Source: Tachypleus tridentatus (lineage: Eukaryota > Arthropoda > Merostomata > Xiphosura > Limulidae). Taken from it: a stretch of 64,000 nt of DNA. The translations under genes and the position numbers were made by a program. Position 1 is the first letter of the stretch. Each line of letters begins with the position of its first letter. The notes under the pieces were generated by a model. It searched no databases. It saw nothing but the letters and a program-made list of their open reading frames with translations, and was not told where the DNA came from. The stretch spans positions 73,872,447-73,936,446 of the forward strand of contig NC_134835.1 of the NCBI RefSeq assembly GCF_004210375.1. Reading direction: 5' to 3'. Shown here one piece after another: positions 45,901-55,300 of the stretch.

Positions 45901-48900
45901 AACATACCTGAGAAATCATTGCTTAAAAAGCAATATTAGGCCTACCAGAACCTATAAAGAACTTGTGAAGACATGGAACTTCAGGTGAAGGAAAAATGCT
46001 GTCAAATTTTTTTTTGTCAAAAACAGATTCCACTTGTTCAGGGTAAAGTCTGGCAATATCAGGAAGAAGGTTTGCTAAAATGACAATCATCTCTCATCGA
46101 ATAATTGCAGATACTTCCAAAGTCAAGTTCCCCACACCTGAAGCCTGAATAAATGTGCTGGTAGAAAGTACAAACTCAAACATGGTAACTTGCACTTTTG
46201 AATTTATAATAGAAATAAAACTCAACTATGTTGCTAATAAAAGAAAGGAAAAGAAAAAAAGTGACTAATTTCTGTAACTGGGTAGAAAATTAAATAATAC
46301 CAAGACTTAATAAATGATTTTCAATTTAAAACTAGGTAAAATACATAGAAACCATGAAAAAAAATTGATAAAAATCTAAAAATTTGAAGAGAGCACTAAA
46401 TAAAACGTTCAAACACAAGTACTACTAAATGAGAAGTGATATTTAGATAGAATGGCATAGAAGAAATTGTAAGAGTGGGGCACGTCTCTTAGAAGACGTT
46501 TGTGTGATAATAATTTGCATACTATGTTCAGTTAATCAACATGAACCTAGGGGTATGTAGAATTGAAAGGTTTGTACAACAATAACAAAAAAAATATTGC
46601 AAATAAAGGACAGCACTAAACAAGAATAACTACATATGTGAGCAGAAATAAAGTACCTTGTCAGAAATTATTGTTTTCATACAAAGATGTAAGAATACAC
46701 AATATACGACACAACAATTGTTTATGATGTTTTGAAAACTACTCTGTTCTCTAATTAATCCTAATCCAGAAACGTGTCAATAAAGTGTGATAATAACATT
46801 ATCTGTGATGTTTTGATAACTACTCTTCTCACATATTAATCCTAACACAAAGATGTGTGCACACTCAGCAATATGAACATTACATGTAGTGGTTTGATTA
46901 CTCTCATATTAATTTTAACCCAAAGATGTGTCAGTAAAGTGTGATAATAACATTACCTGTAATGTTTTGATAACTCACATATTAATTCTAAAGCAAATGT
47001 ATGAATAAACAGCAATATAAAAGTTACCTGTAGTGGTTTTACAACCATAATTTAGTATTACAAGGGACACCCCAAAAGCTTGATCTTCATTCAAATAACT
47101 GATAAATTTTCTTGCTTCCATTACTTCCTATTTAAAAATATTATTAGATTTGCAATACATATGAGTAGCTGATGCAGTTCAATATAAAACAATGATATAA
47201 CAATGCTTAAAGAAATGCCCTTAAGTATGAAACAGTTATAATAATAGAACAAAAAAGTAAAAATCTGAACCTGTTAATCATAGATATCTAACTGTTTTGA
47301 CCTAATTATTTATAAACAAAACAAAGAGTACAAGTTATTTTTCTCTGTTGCCCAAAACCACTCACCTTGTAAAATTCTAGAAAACTGATTCTCTTTTCTC
47401 GAACGGCATGTCCAATATTTTCTAAGTAAGAAATTATCAACTGACAATGGACTGAATAGGTTGTTGCAATAGCAACACAAATAATATCATTCCACATCAA
47501 GGTGAAAAACAGCAAGATAATTAATATATTCCGAAGAGTATGAGAACTGTAGAAGAAAATTACTGTATACTTAAGTTACGTGCAAAAAATTTCTATACCT
47601 TTTTTACATAAACAGTAAACAATAAACTGTGTAAATTATATTACATATACATGTCAAACAGAAACTGATAAGCATACCGATATCTATTTATGTAACCACC
47701 ACAGAAGTTAGTGAAAAAACACTTGAAATATTCAAGACAATCTTAAATGAGACAGAACTCTAAGATGTACTTTTAATGTGTTTTTATATACTTCTTATGT
47801 CTTTACAAACATTTTCTGATACACTAATTCAATGTTCCTTACTTATACACACTAACCACACAATTTTTCTGATAAAATACATACAAATGACTGCCTGAAT
47901 TTATTCTGTAATAACTTTTTTATAAAAGAAACTGAGTTTCATAATCAAGTGCTTCTAAACATAAGAGTTCCAGCATCTTACTGAGGATCCATCCATGTGA
48001 AACTAATCTTTACACCAGCTATTCGATGAAGAATCTGAGGAGAAACTGACACTAAAGCCCACAAGACACCCATTCCTAGAAAAGTTCTTGAATGGAATGC
48101 AGAAAAGAAAGTATTATAGTTTGTGACATTTTCTCAAAGCATGTAAAGAATCTACTGTATCTTGAATTGTACAAAAACATAATATTGGATCTTAGATTAA
48201 TATCTTAATCATATATTTACTTAATATGCTACTTATAATACAGCAAACTTGAAATGCTTTATGGAGAACACTATATACTTGAAAATACACTTCACAGTTT
48301 AATATTATTTATTTATTTGTGTGTGTGCATGCACATGTTTTGTACCTTTAATAATATTACCAGCCTTTCCTAAAGTTCAATTATGCATTTTCTTACCAAA
48401 AAATAACAGCCCTTTAAATTAGAAAATAAATTTTCAATTTCACAAATACATAGTCATTCTAAGAAGTGAGACATCCTACAATCCACTGCAATTCAGTTTT
48501 ATATAAATAAACTGAAAGATGTAGAAGATAACATACTTTCAGTTCTAGCTATAAACCTGTAATTCTAAAATGACTGGCATTCTTGAAACCAATACAATAA
48601 TAATTACTTATAAATGTTTGTTCTTAATGGACTAAAGCTTAAATTCCAATCAATTTCCAATATTCTCAGAGAAATTAATAAAATAGCATACAATAGAACT
48701 TATTTATTATGAAAAAATGTTAAAAATATGACTAAGTTCACACTTTGAAATAAATTTAAAAAAACAAAAGTACCAAGATTTCTTAAGTTGCAAAGCAAAA
48801 AATAATAATATACTGTCTATCAGTTCTTGTATATTCTAAGATAAAGGACAAATACCTCAGCCTTCGAATTAGTTTTCCCTGTGCTGTGTGCCAAGTACGG

Positions 48901-51900
48901 GTAACTGTGGCTTGTAAAAATACCTGTGAATAAATATATCCATTAACCTTAGTACTATCCTTTTTCAAAATTTGTAAAAGCACACACCTTATACTCTCTT
49001 CTCTTATTTTGTTTTGCCCCAAACTGACAGTCTTCATTCATTTCTTTACTAAAAATACACAAATTTTCCATTATGAATACATTTACTCATGTGGAAGCAG
49101 AAATATATTTAATAAAGAAACATGATGGGTGCATTAAGTTTATTTTACTATGTTCTGACAAAGTAAAAAATAATTTCAATATACTGTAAACGAAAAAAAT
49201 TGTAATTTCACTTTTTTTAAGAATATTTTACCATCCAACACATAGAACATTTTAGGCAATAAGATTTCATATACACATTAATATGGTAATTTGAAATTAA
49301 TGCTTAATTAGGAGAAATCATCACTAACTCTTTCCAAAAGGTGTTCCAGCTGTTCTCTCTCTGGTATTCTCATCTGATAAAGGACATATATGTATGAGAA
49401 GAAATGTAAAAAGGCTGGTAAAAGGTAAACACTGACAATATCATTATTACAATACTCTTGTATCTCTGATTTTATTGACTGAAGATTCAAACGATTGTAG
49501 AAACTCAAGTTTGGCTCCAAGCTATATTCATCATGAAACAATGAAGATGGTGATACATGTGTCAGTGTGAACCTTCGTTTCACCTGTAAAGGTATACAAA
49601 TAAGAATTTAGATATCTAGCTCCAAGGCAAATAATAAACTGAGAACTTCATTTTAATTATGTTTATATACTACATTAAATACTTATGAACTGAAACTACA
49701 CATTACATACACATGGTAAATCATTTTCTGTTGTGTTAAAAGGTAAAACTTTAAAACTAACCTATTTTATTTAAATTAATGCATCTAGTTCCCAGGATTA
49801 ATTAAACACTGAATAATAATGTGCAGATAAATGCTTCCAAAATCTCTACATGCAACTTACCTTTGAATAAGAACCAAAACCATCTCTTCTAAAACATGCA
49901 GCATACTGTAGGACATGACCAATTAATATCAATGAAACTACTGTGATTGTATATCCAGTGTTGAGGACTTTTACACACATGCTTAAATCTTGTGGAGTTG
50001 CTGGATAATAAAGTGGTCGCCATCCAAGCTGAAACATTTATATTTAAGTTTCAAAAACACAAGATAATCATTCTTCCCAATCTTATCTTTAACATCAAAA
50101 AAGAGAAACAACTTGTGATCTGATTTACCAAATAATTTGAACAAGTTTACAGTGTATTAAACAAATGGTTACAAGACTATTTTTACAATAAATGCACAGA
50201 AAACCATCTTTTTACCATATAAAGAAATTTTTAACATTCAAAATATAGTTTCCAAATAGTTTTGAACATAAGTTTAATTATAGTATATAGGTAATTCCTA
50301 TGCATTTGCACTTATAACTATTAATAACACACAAAATCACTATATGAAACATAAAACATATTTATTAAATGTTTTTAAACAAATTTTCTGACATACTTAC
50401 TACACTCCTTTTAGAAATTTGTACAGTGGTTTCTAAATCACCCCTACCACTAATTTCATGCTTAGAGAAAGTCCACTGTAAGCAGTAGTTTTGGTAACAG
50501 ATTAAGGCTGCTGCCAAAACTACGTATTTTAACAAAATAAACAAACACGCAGAGAAACCAATAAAACTGATTCATAATTTTTAAGTAACATAATTATATC
50601 ACTCTTTTGTATTTCTTTTAAGATAATCTGAAGGTTGGCCATCAAGAAAGACCTGTGATATAATAACCATAAATTTAGAAAATAATAATCTGAATCAGGA
50701 GATTAAAAAGACTCCCTAGCAAACAAATTATAAAAGAAAATATCCCATTTTCAGATGATATAGTCATCACCTTATCTGCTTCCAAAGCATGGAAGTTGTA
50801 AAACAAAAAAGAATTCAGTTGAATTTTAATTTTTGACACTACCAACTTCACAAATTAACTGTTTTCAAATTATCTAAGCTGGAAGTAAACAACAATTATG
50901 TACAGCTTTTTATGACATGTTTTTAACTATGTACGTAAGAAGCTTAACTATTTTTACTCCCCCTAAAGAATAACAATGAGGGTAGACAAGAACTAAAATT
51001 ATGGAGTAGTAGTTTGGACAGTTCTTTTTTATCGTGTTTTCCATCATAAATGTTAAAAACAGATGCATCAAAATAAATGCTTCAGTACCAGTATTTTTAG
51101 CTGATTTAAGATGATTGAACAGAATTTTTTAAAACATAGTATCCTCATTTTCCTCATTAAAAATCTGAAATACCAGGCTGAAAAAGGTTAATAAATAATA
51201 CATTTGCATAGCTTAATCAAACACACATAGGCTCAGTCTATTGTGCCAACCCTGTATTGTAAAAGTCTTACAATAATATAACTTTGGAAAATGGATGCAT
51301 GTCAGCTGAGGTTGCAATCAGCTGAGCCAGTTTTTTCTCACAGGCATTTCAACATAGTTCTATCCTGGGTACAGTTGTTCAATAGTTAAAAATTTTATAT
51401 TCCTGGAGGTGCATATATTGAAAATGTTTGAGGAAGTTGTGTAAAGATTGTTTCCAATATGAATTGTATAGACCTTAAATTTAGACCAGCACTTGAAATA
51501 CAACGTTATGTATTTTCTTGAATTTAAACACATCCTACTAGCAAAATACATCATTTGGAAAAATGGAGTTTTGTCTGTTTATTACGTATGAATGTAAAAA
51601 AGAAGAAAAAAGAAATACCCAAAGAACAATTACATGTATAGGTGTAAGGCCTACTAATAGTGAATCTTATATAAAGCACATTAATTTCTGTACATTTGTT
51701 GTTAAAATTTAACAAAACATTTTTCAACTGCAAAATTCTAAAAGTCATAATTTTAAAGTAATGTTGTAATCAAAATGATTTTTTAAAAACTAATTTTTAG
51801 AGCATTTCCTACATTGTTTTATATTAATAAAAAATGATACATCTCTATATTTTAAATAAAATGTATGTGCAATGGGAATGTGGCTATATTTTGTTTTGTT

Positions 51901-53565
51901 TTTAGTTTTGAATAGATTTGATATGTAATTTTCTAAATTTGTTTAAAAATTCAAAGTTTTGTTGAGTTGAGAGATTCTGTTAACAACTGCAGAAATGTGT
52001 ATCTAATTCAAACCTGTGAAAGAGGACTGTTATAGAGTTCTGATGTTAATAAGAGCATAAACAGGGATGACTAACTAAAACCTTTGAAAATGAGGCAAGT
52101 TCATACATTATCAACATGGTTTTTAAAACAGCTTTTACAAAGAGCTTATCTTAGTTACAAAATGTATGATTTTGTGCAGTTAGATAAGAATGTATATTGC
52201 ATGAAATACTACAACTAAATATATATTCTGTCAAATTTCAACACATTCAGTTAGTATTGACAATAATTCTGAAGTTATTATACGTATCTATATGAAATGT
52301 GGCAACCTTTCAATACAATTTATAAGTTTGTTGTATAAAAAATTAGTAGAGTTGCAAACGTATTTGTATTCATGTCTGTGCATTAATGACACCAACCTGA
52401 TTCAGACTTTCATAGATCAGAATGCAAGTTGGTGTTCATGAAGAGAATAAAAACACTTATGTCCATCAAACAGTTTGCATATTGCATAACTTCTTGAACT
52501 TATGAACTGCATAATTACATTTTTTTGTCCAATATTTCTGTATCCTGAATTTGGTATTTACCTTCCTTTACCACAAACTGTCACTGAACCAGTTATTTAG
52601 GGTAAAAATAAATAGCTGACACCTCTTACATCAAATATATAATACCATATTGAATGGCATTTTGTAAAGCTCCAAGCTTTGCACACTTTGAGCCCCACTA
52701 GTGTGCATATGATTAATGTGCTTTGTGCATTAATGTTTTTCTAAATACTTGTAAAAGTAATTCATGTAGAAAAAGAGGTATTCTGTTAACAGATGTCACA
52801 TGTTATATAATGTTACAACAGGAATGTCTGTGTTAGTAATTAACATTTTTGTCTTCAAATAACACATACACATAAACTTACCAAGGCCAAAAGTTTGAAG
52901 TATGGAATTAAGATTTTCCTCTTACAATAATGAAGAATAGCTGACGTTGAAATCTCAGCTGGCTGTAAATCAATGATGTGACTGATCTAAAATTAAATCA
53001 ATTAGATAATTTTGATAGCTTTAAATTTTAGACTATTTACACCAAATTTTTCTGTTACTTGTTTATCAAATAAAAACCTGTATTTGCAAAAGCTTTATAG
53101 AATTCCAGAAATTTTTTGAAAATATACAGTTAGCCCTTTTACAACAGTAGGTTAATAAAATTAGGGCTTCCTTCTCCAGAAATTACACCTAAAGATCAAA
53201 TGTTCTTGAAAAACTATCATTTTTGATCACAATCTATTCTGAAACATGATAGCTTCAAATCACACCAAATAAAAGCAAAGCAAAAATTTTTTATTGTAAG
53301 ACTAAGAACAAAATTATTAGAAAGCTTAAAAATTAACAGCTCTCTAGAGTAATTTTATAACTCCATTATTTTTGAGAAATTTAATAATTAAAGTATAAAC
53401 AGCTGTGTACTTATTTTTCCAAGATATTGTGTCATTACCTGCAATTCTTAATCTTTTAACTGATTATGATTGACTTACATCAAGATTAACAAAAGACTCC
53501 TCATTAACATCTATTAGACTGGATTCTCTCACACATGATTCACTGGAAGTAGAAGTTGTTGACAT
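33890..53565 (-). CDS. gene B: gustatory-receptor-like seven-TM protein, complete
   Basis: Eleven coding exons on the - strand sum to 1,428 nt (475 residues plus TAG) with no frame break. Hydrophobic segments lie near residues 85-109, 168-190, 229-247, 269-292, 341-361, 372-394 and 449-471, after a hydrophilic N-terminus of about 84 residues. The layout and length (typically 350-500 residues) fit the arthropod gustatory receptor superfamily, whose members are membrane ligand-gated cation channels with cytoplasmic N-termini. The conserved C-terminal third (FGYQ, DLDSVLLF, LKLRAKLF, then TM7) is shared with gene A. I infer a chemoreceptor; the ligand is unknown. The ATG at 53565 follows an acceptor by 14 bases, so an upstream non-coding exon is likely. 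Intron 8 is 11 kb and holds nested retrotransposons. A different seven-TM family cannot be fully excluded without a search. Confidence 0.8.
35129..35266 (-). CDS. gene B exon 10 (residues 396-441)
   Basis: 46 codons between tgtattacag and CGG|GTATGA. Contains RPFGYQDTIQSDLDSVLLF and ends KLR. Aligns with gene A 11526-11657. Confidence 0.88.
35883..35998 (-). CDS. gene B exon 9 (TM6, residues 358-395)
   Basis: 116 nt between acttttttcag and CAG|GTAAGT. Contains VFIFASVFVSVFLWIILVTF and ends FPIIQ. Confidence 0.88.
36660..37587 (-). other. 3' part of the DIRS element beyond the inserted non-LTR copy
   Basis: Composition matches the 41382-45960 block. One tandem-repeat unit (TTCAGCTCTAAATTTCAAAC at 37477) matches units at 41402, 41515 and 41611. 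A 140-codon - frame (37147-36725) and a TA dinucleotide run (36787-36804) are here; I cannot identify a protein. Confidence 0.45.
38259..38448 (-). repeat. tRNA-derived SINE, family 1, internally shortened
   Basis: Reverse-strand copy lacking about 80 bp of the body (from CAAAGCTACTCTTGAG straight to CAACTCTTTTACC). The head ends CTACCTAGCAAAACACTG. It lies between the RNase H and the 3' end of the non-LTR element. Confidence 0.85.
38467..38830 (-). pseudogene. non-LTR RNase H remnant
   Basis: The 209-codon frame (39096-38467) ends with an RNase H-like block: IPIYMDGLKSGDFVGSDMV (from 'xYTDGSKS'), DHVGAMQYTNCTI, then LFSFLMLLELL. The first catalytic aspartate is present (MDG), but the frame upstream mixes in unrelated text. 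Confidence 0.65.
39190..40070 (-). pseudogene. non-LTR reverse transcriptase remnant
   Basis: Motifs in order: NYHPIFFTNCLCRVLERM near 40015, SPTLYEFQ and TMDQLIQLETSIREASF near 39890, FDLEKACNIIWRYGIL near 39800 (motif A, aspartate kept), VPQGFVLSI near 39620, and CVND near 39530 where YVDD would be. Then KTVCMHFF, WGIHPNSDLCF, HKLTFIPHIKQL and STRALNILQVLS at 39410-39200. The catalytic YxDD is destroyed. Confidence 0.72.
40250..40750 (-). pseudogene. non-LTR gag-like ORF1 with zinc knuckles
   Basis: A 116-codon frame (40747-40397) reads LPKSVRKVC-like text at its start and HIPIEAILLATLNSSR inside, typical of arthropod LINE ORF1 proteins (RNA-binding, particle-forming). Just after it comes a zinc knuckle CFQCQWFSHLKASC (C-x2-C-x4-H-x4-C), then GVKDHDAYEC. 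A stop lies between the knuckles. Confidence 0.6.
41385..41720. repeat. tandem repeats of 95-115 bp inside the DIRS element
   Basis: Units carry a core TCAGCTCTAAATCCAGAACT followed by CAACTGCCAGGAAC, at 41402, 41515 and 41611. A fourth unit at 37477 lies on the far side of the non-LTR insertion, so the array was split by that insertion. Confidence 0.75.
41830..42960 (-). pseudogene. DIRS tyrosine recombinase remnant
   Basis: Near 42960-42745 the - strand reads LPDWDINVVLQLCHCTT and then LSLTIYFLLLLACGHCCQIC. These fit the 'WDLNxVLxxLTxxPFEPL' and 'LTxKTVFLLALASxxRxSEI' blocks of DIRS recombinases. The catalytic arginine block (RRSE) is degraded to GHCCQI. Downstream frames at 42491-42150 and 42174-41839 continue with serine-rich text that I cannot place exactly. 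Confidence 0.5.
43359..43980 (-). pseudogene. DIRS RNase H and connecting region remnant
   Basis: A 204-codon frame starts NWNSLTISNINILEFLAIHL ('S..INxLELxAI.LAL'). A parallel frame reads VYADNSMLVVYITHQRDT ('V.xDNTTAVAYINxQGGT'). Later HVLGAFNFVTDHLS matches 'HLPGxxNVVADxLS', and WLCTQGGT plus LWSPLQHPFALTVDAFSQNW match the segment after RNase H in DIRS proteins. Two frames share the match, so at least one frameshift is present. Confidence 0.7.
44280..44760 (-). pseudogene. DIRS reverse transcriptase remnant
   Basis: Reading right to left: VLFPRKLETDSLCLIY (the 'VPKKTG..R.VIDLS' block), LVLPWSHFSL, then NEFDISVAYHHIPMLQQ, matching the RT motif 'xxDLSDAYLHIPM', followed by CALPLGLL (from 'RALPFGLSTAP') and STEVYPTHLS at the place of the YLDDW catalytic motif. 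The catalytic aspartates of that last motif are gone. Confidence 0.7.
44761..46200 (-). pseudogene. probable DIRS gag-like region
   Basis: Several short frames on the - strand (such as LQQLESILSVQRADHDYPIF at 45680-45610) lie just upstream of the RT. Position suggests gag, but no motif proves it. A family 3 SINE sits inside. Confidence 0.35.
45082..45207 (-). repeat. tRNA-derived SINE, family 3, with target duplication
   Basis: Well-preserved reverse-strand copy with B box GGTTCGATTCCCC and head CCCCCCGCTAGTACAATGG. Flanks GAATAAGTAAGA (about 45069-45080) and GAATAGGTAAGA (45208-45219) look like a 12-bp duplication with one change. Confidence 0.88.
46684..47060. repeat. tandem repeats carrying splice-donor-like copies
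   Basis: Units of 73-86 bp begin near 46684, 46769, 46849, 46922 and 46995, each with AAAGATGTGTCAGTAAAGTG-like and ACATTACCTGTAATGTTTTG-like text. The last unit runs into exon 8 of gene B, whose donor region on the + strand reads AAGTTACCTGTAGTGGTTTT. On the - strand the other units carry ACAGGTAATG, ACATGTAATG and ACAGATAATG at the matching place. Confidence 0.85.
47028..47127 (-). CDS. gene B exon 8 (TM5 region, residues 324-357)
   Basis: 100 nt between tttttaaatag and ACAG|GTAACT, the same length and phases as gene A 7685-7784. Its donor lies next to the tandem repeats at 46684-47060, which carry imperfect copies of the donor region. Confidence 0.87.
47366..47546 (-). CDS. gene B exon 7 (TM4, residues 263-323)
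   Basis: 181 nt between ttcttctacag and AAG|GTGAGT. Contains LIILLFFTLMWNDIICVAIA and, on the loop side, HAVREKRISFLEFYK. Aligns with gene A 4867-5044. Confidence 0.87.
47982..48086 (-). CDS. gene B exon 6 (TM3, residues 229-262)
   Basis: 105 nt between ccattcaag and CCTCA|GTAAGA. A second acceptor-like TCTAG at 48076-48080 would give the wrong phase. Aligns with gene A 4656-4772. Confidence 0.8.
48856..48923 (-). CDS. gene B exon 5 (residues 206-228)
   Basis: 68 nt between attcacag and CTGAG|GTATTT, ending phase 2. Reads VFLQATVTRTWHTAQGKLIR. Joins exon 6 in frame only when exon 6 begins at 48086. Confidence 0.8.
49329..49583 (-). CDS. gene B exon 4 (TM2, residues 121-205)
   Basis: 85 codons between cctttacag and AGA|GTTAGT (a non-consensus but usable donor). 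Contains the second hydrophobic segment YLLPAFLHFFSYIYVLY and ends REQLEHLLER. Confidence 0.85.
49861..50028 (-). CDS. gene B exon 3 (TM1, residues 65-120)
   Basis: 56 codons between tgtttcag and AAG|GTAAGT. Begins LGWRPLYYP and contains TVVSLILIGHVLQYAACF. Confidence 0.87.
50029..52881 (-). other. intron 2 of gene B, nothing recognised
   Basis: AT-rich intronic DNA with no SINE, transposon or extra exon that I can support. Two - frames near 51360-51748 are featureless. Confidence 0.5.
52882..52986 (-). CDS. gene B exon 2 (residues 30-64)
   Basis: 35 codons between ttaattttag and TTG|GTAAGT. ILIPYFKLLAL at its end is typical of the start of a receptor's first membrane region. Confidence 0.83.
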
Positions 53566-53579
53566 GATTATAGTTGATC
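53479..53579 (-). CDS. gene B exon 1 (5' UTR end and residues 1-29)
   Basis: Acceptor cgttttttag, 14 nt of 5' UTR, then ATG at 53565-53563. The 29 serine/threonine- and acid-rich residues (MSTTSTSSESCVRESS) end at GAT|GTAAGT, phase 0. Confidence 0.78.
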
Positions 53580-55164
53580 CTAAAAAACGAAATAAGAGCA
53601 ATGTTATAATGCTATGCATATTTAGAAGTATTAAGTTCTTTGAATAAGTTTTATAAAGAAAAATAATTGTCAAAATAAGCATTCATCACAAAACTGTGCA
53701 ATACTGACAGTAATTAGATCCACTATCCCTCACTATTTCTTGTCTTATACTGGCAATGACAACTTTAATATGAGTAGCTTTCAGCACTATTTGACCCATA
53801 AAAGAAAAGTTCACAAACTTCCACCCACACCTCCAAATTTCCGTTTTCAAAAGAAAGATAGCAAAAACAAACAACTGGAAACTGCTAGCAATTCCATCAA
53901 TCTCTGAAGCAATTCTTTAAGTCCAGTGGACTTTTATTAACTTATTTATGATAATTGCTACAATGGAAGCCAACAGCTGCATGGAGTGAAGCTTGAATTC
54001 AAGTGCCTGTAGACCTGCTGTCAAATTTTGTGGTCTTAGACCTAAAAGAGTAATTTATTACAAATGATCATGGCATCCGGCATAGAATTCATAGTTTGTT
54101 ACAAAAGAAATTGTAATACTGGACAGTAGTAGCATGTACTATTAGTCATGGCTAGTTTTAATCACACTGGGCAAAATCAGCAAAAGAATAATCGATTTCA
54201 ATAGCGGCATGATTAAATTTACCAGATGTTCCATTAAAACTGGAATCAACACAGTTTTTAGCCTTATTATTGCCCTACCAAAAACTGTAAAATACTAAAC
54301 TGTCCAAATTGCTTTGTACCTCAATGTTTGTTTGAAATGCACTGCTGGTCTTTAAAAAGAGTTTTACTTGACTAAATTAAAAAATTACCGGTCAAAGCTA
54401 GGTCACATGATACAATGTTCTTTCCCTCTACGCTGCGATTTTATAACCTAACCTGTCATTTAGTAGCTGCAAGAATTGAGATCTAAACGCCTCTCCAGCC
54501 ATACAAACCCAAACAAACAACAAAAATTAAAACAAAAACTCGAAATAGCAACATTTTTCCTTCATTATGTTCAAAACAACTTTGGCGCATTTTGTAATTT
54601 ATTAATGTTTAACAAGCTAGATTCATGGTTTTAAAATAAAATGCAATACACAACAAATTATTTGATAAAATGGCAAAAAAGATACGTTTTTCTAATTTAG
54701 GTTAAACTGTGTCAGAGCTGTTATGGTGTCGCCTCGTATTGAAAAATGTTCCAGATTTTCATTCGGGAAATTTGATAACAGTATGTATCACACGTGGGCC
54801 ATTATATTCTTATAACTTAAATATAGTGCAATCAGTCTCTATAAAATCTTGGACTTTAGCTTTGGTCTAAATCAAACGTTAAACTACAGTATCATGAAGA
54901 GTTATAACTTGTATTTCATACGTATGTACATCTGAATTTTTAATATTAGCGATTATTTTTGATTTACGATCAAAGCTCAATGCACAACTTCCAGTTTTTG
55001 ATTTGGAAACAAGAGTTTCCAGCATCATTTGGCAGTTGCATTGCTTCCAAGGTTAAGTTATATACAGCCCCTCACCTCCAACACACATAGACGTCTTTAG
55101 TCTTATTAACTGAAATTATAATACTATAGTAGATCCTAGTAAGGTAATTGAACATTGATTCTAA
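53580..55164. other. upstream region of gene B
   Basis: An acceptor at 53580-53581 implies an upstream non-coding exon of gene B, which I could not place. No clear core promoter was found. Confidence 0.35.
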
Positions 55165-55300
55165 ACCCTCACCCCTGTGGCTCAATAGTTAGTTAAAACC
55201 TCACACTGCTTAATTAAAAACTGGTTTCGATGCTTACGATTGGCACAAAGCTGATTACCCATTGTGTAAGTTTATGCTCAAACAAACAATCAAGCATAAC
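55165..55300 (+). repeat. tRNA-derived SINE, family 2
   Basis: Diverged copy: CACCCCTGTGGCTCAATAGT head, GGTTTCGATGCTTACGATTG B-box region, 'ccattgtgtaagtttatgctc' and a CAAACAAAC-like tail. Confidence 0.65.

Larger units (their letters stand above)
36660..46200 (-). mobile_element. decayed DIRS-type retrotransposon in intron 8 of gene B
   Basis: On the - strand, fragments lie in the order gag-like (about 45960-44880), reverse transcriptase (44760-44280), RNase H (43980-43359), tyrosine recombinase (about 42960-41830), then non-coding DNA with tandem repeats. That order is characteristic of DIRS elements, which use a tyrosine recombinase instead of a DDE integrase. Frames are broken everywhere, so it is inactive. 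It is interrupted by a non-LTR element (37588-41372) and by a family 3 SINE. It lies in the same orientation as gene B. Outer boundaries are set from composition and are rough. Confidence 0.65.

Noticed and set aside
48076-48080. TCTAG as the acceptor of gene B exon 6
   Set aside because: It breaks the reading frame with exon 5; the acceptor ending at 48087 keeps frame and restores alignment with gene A.
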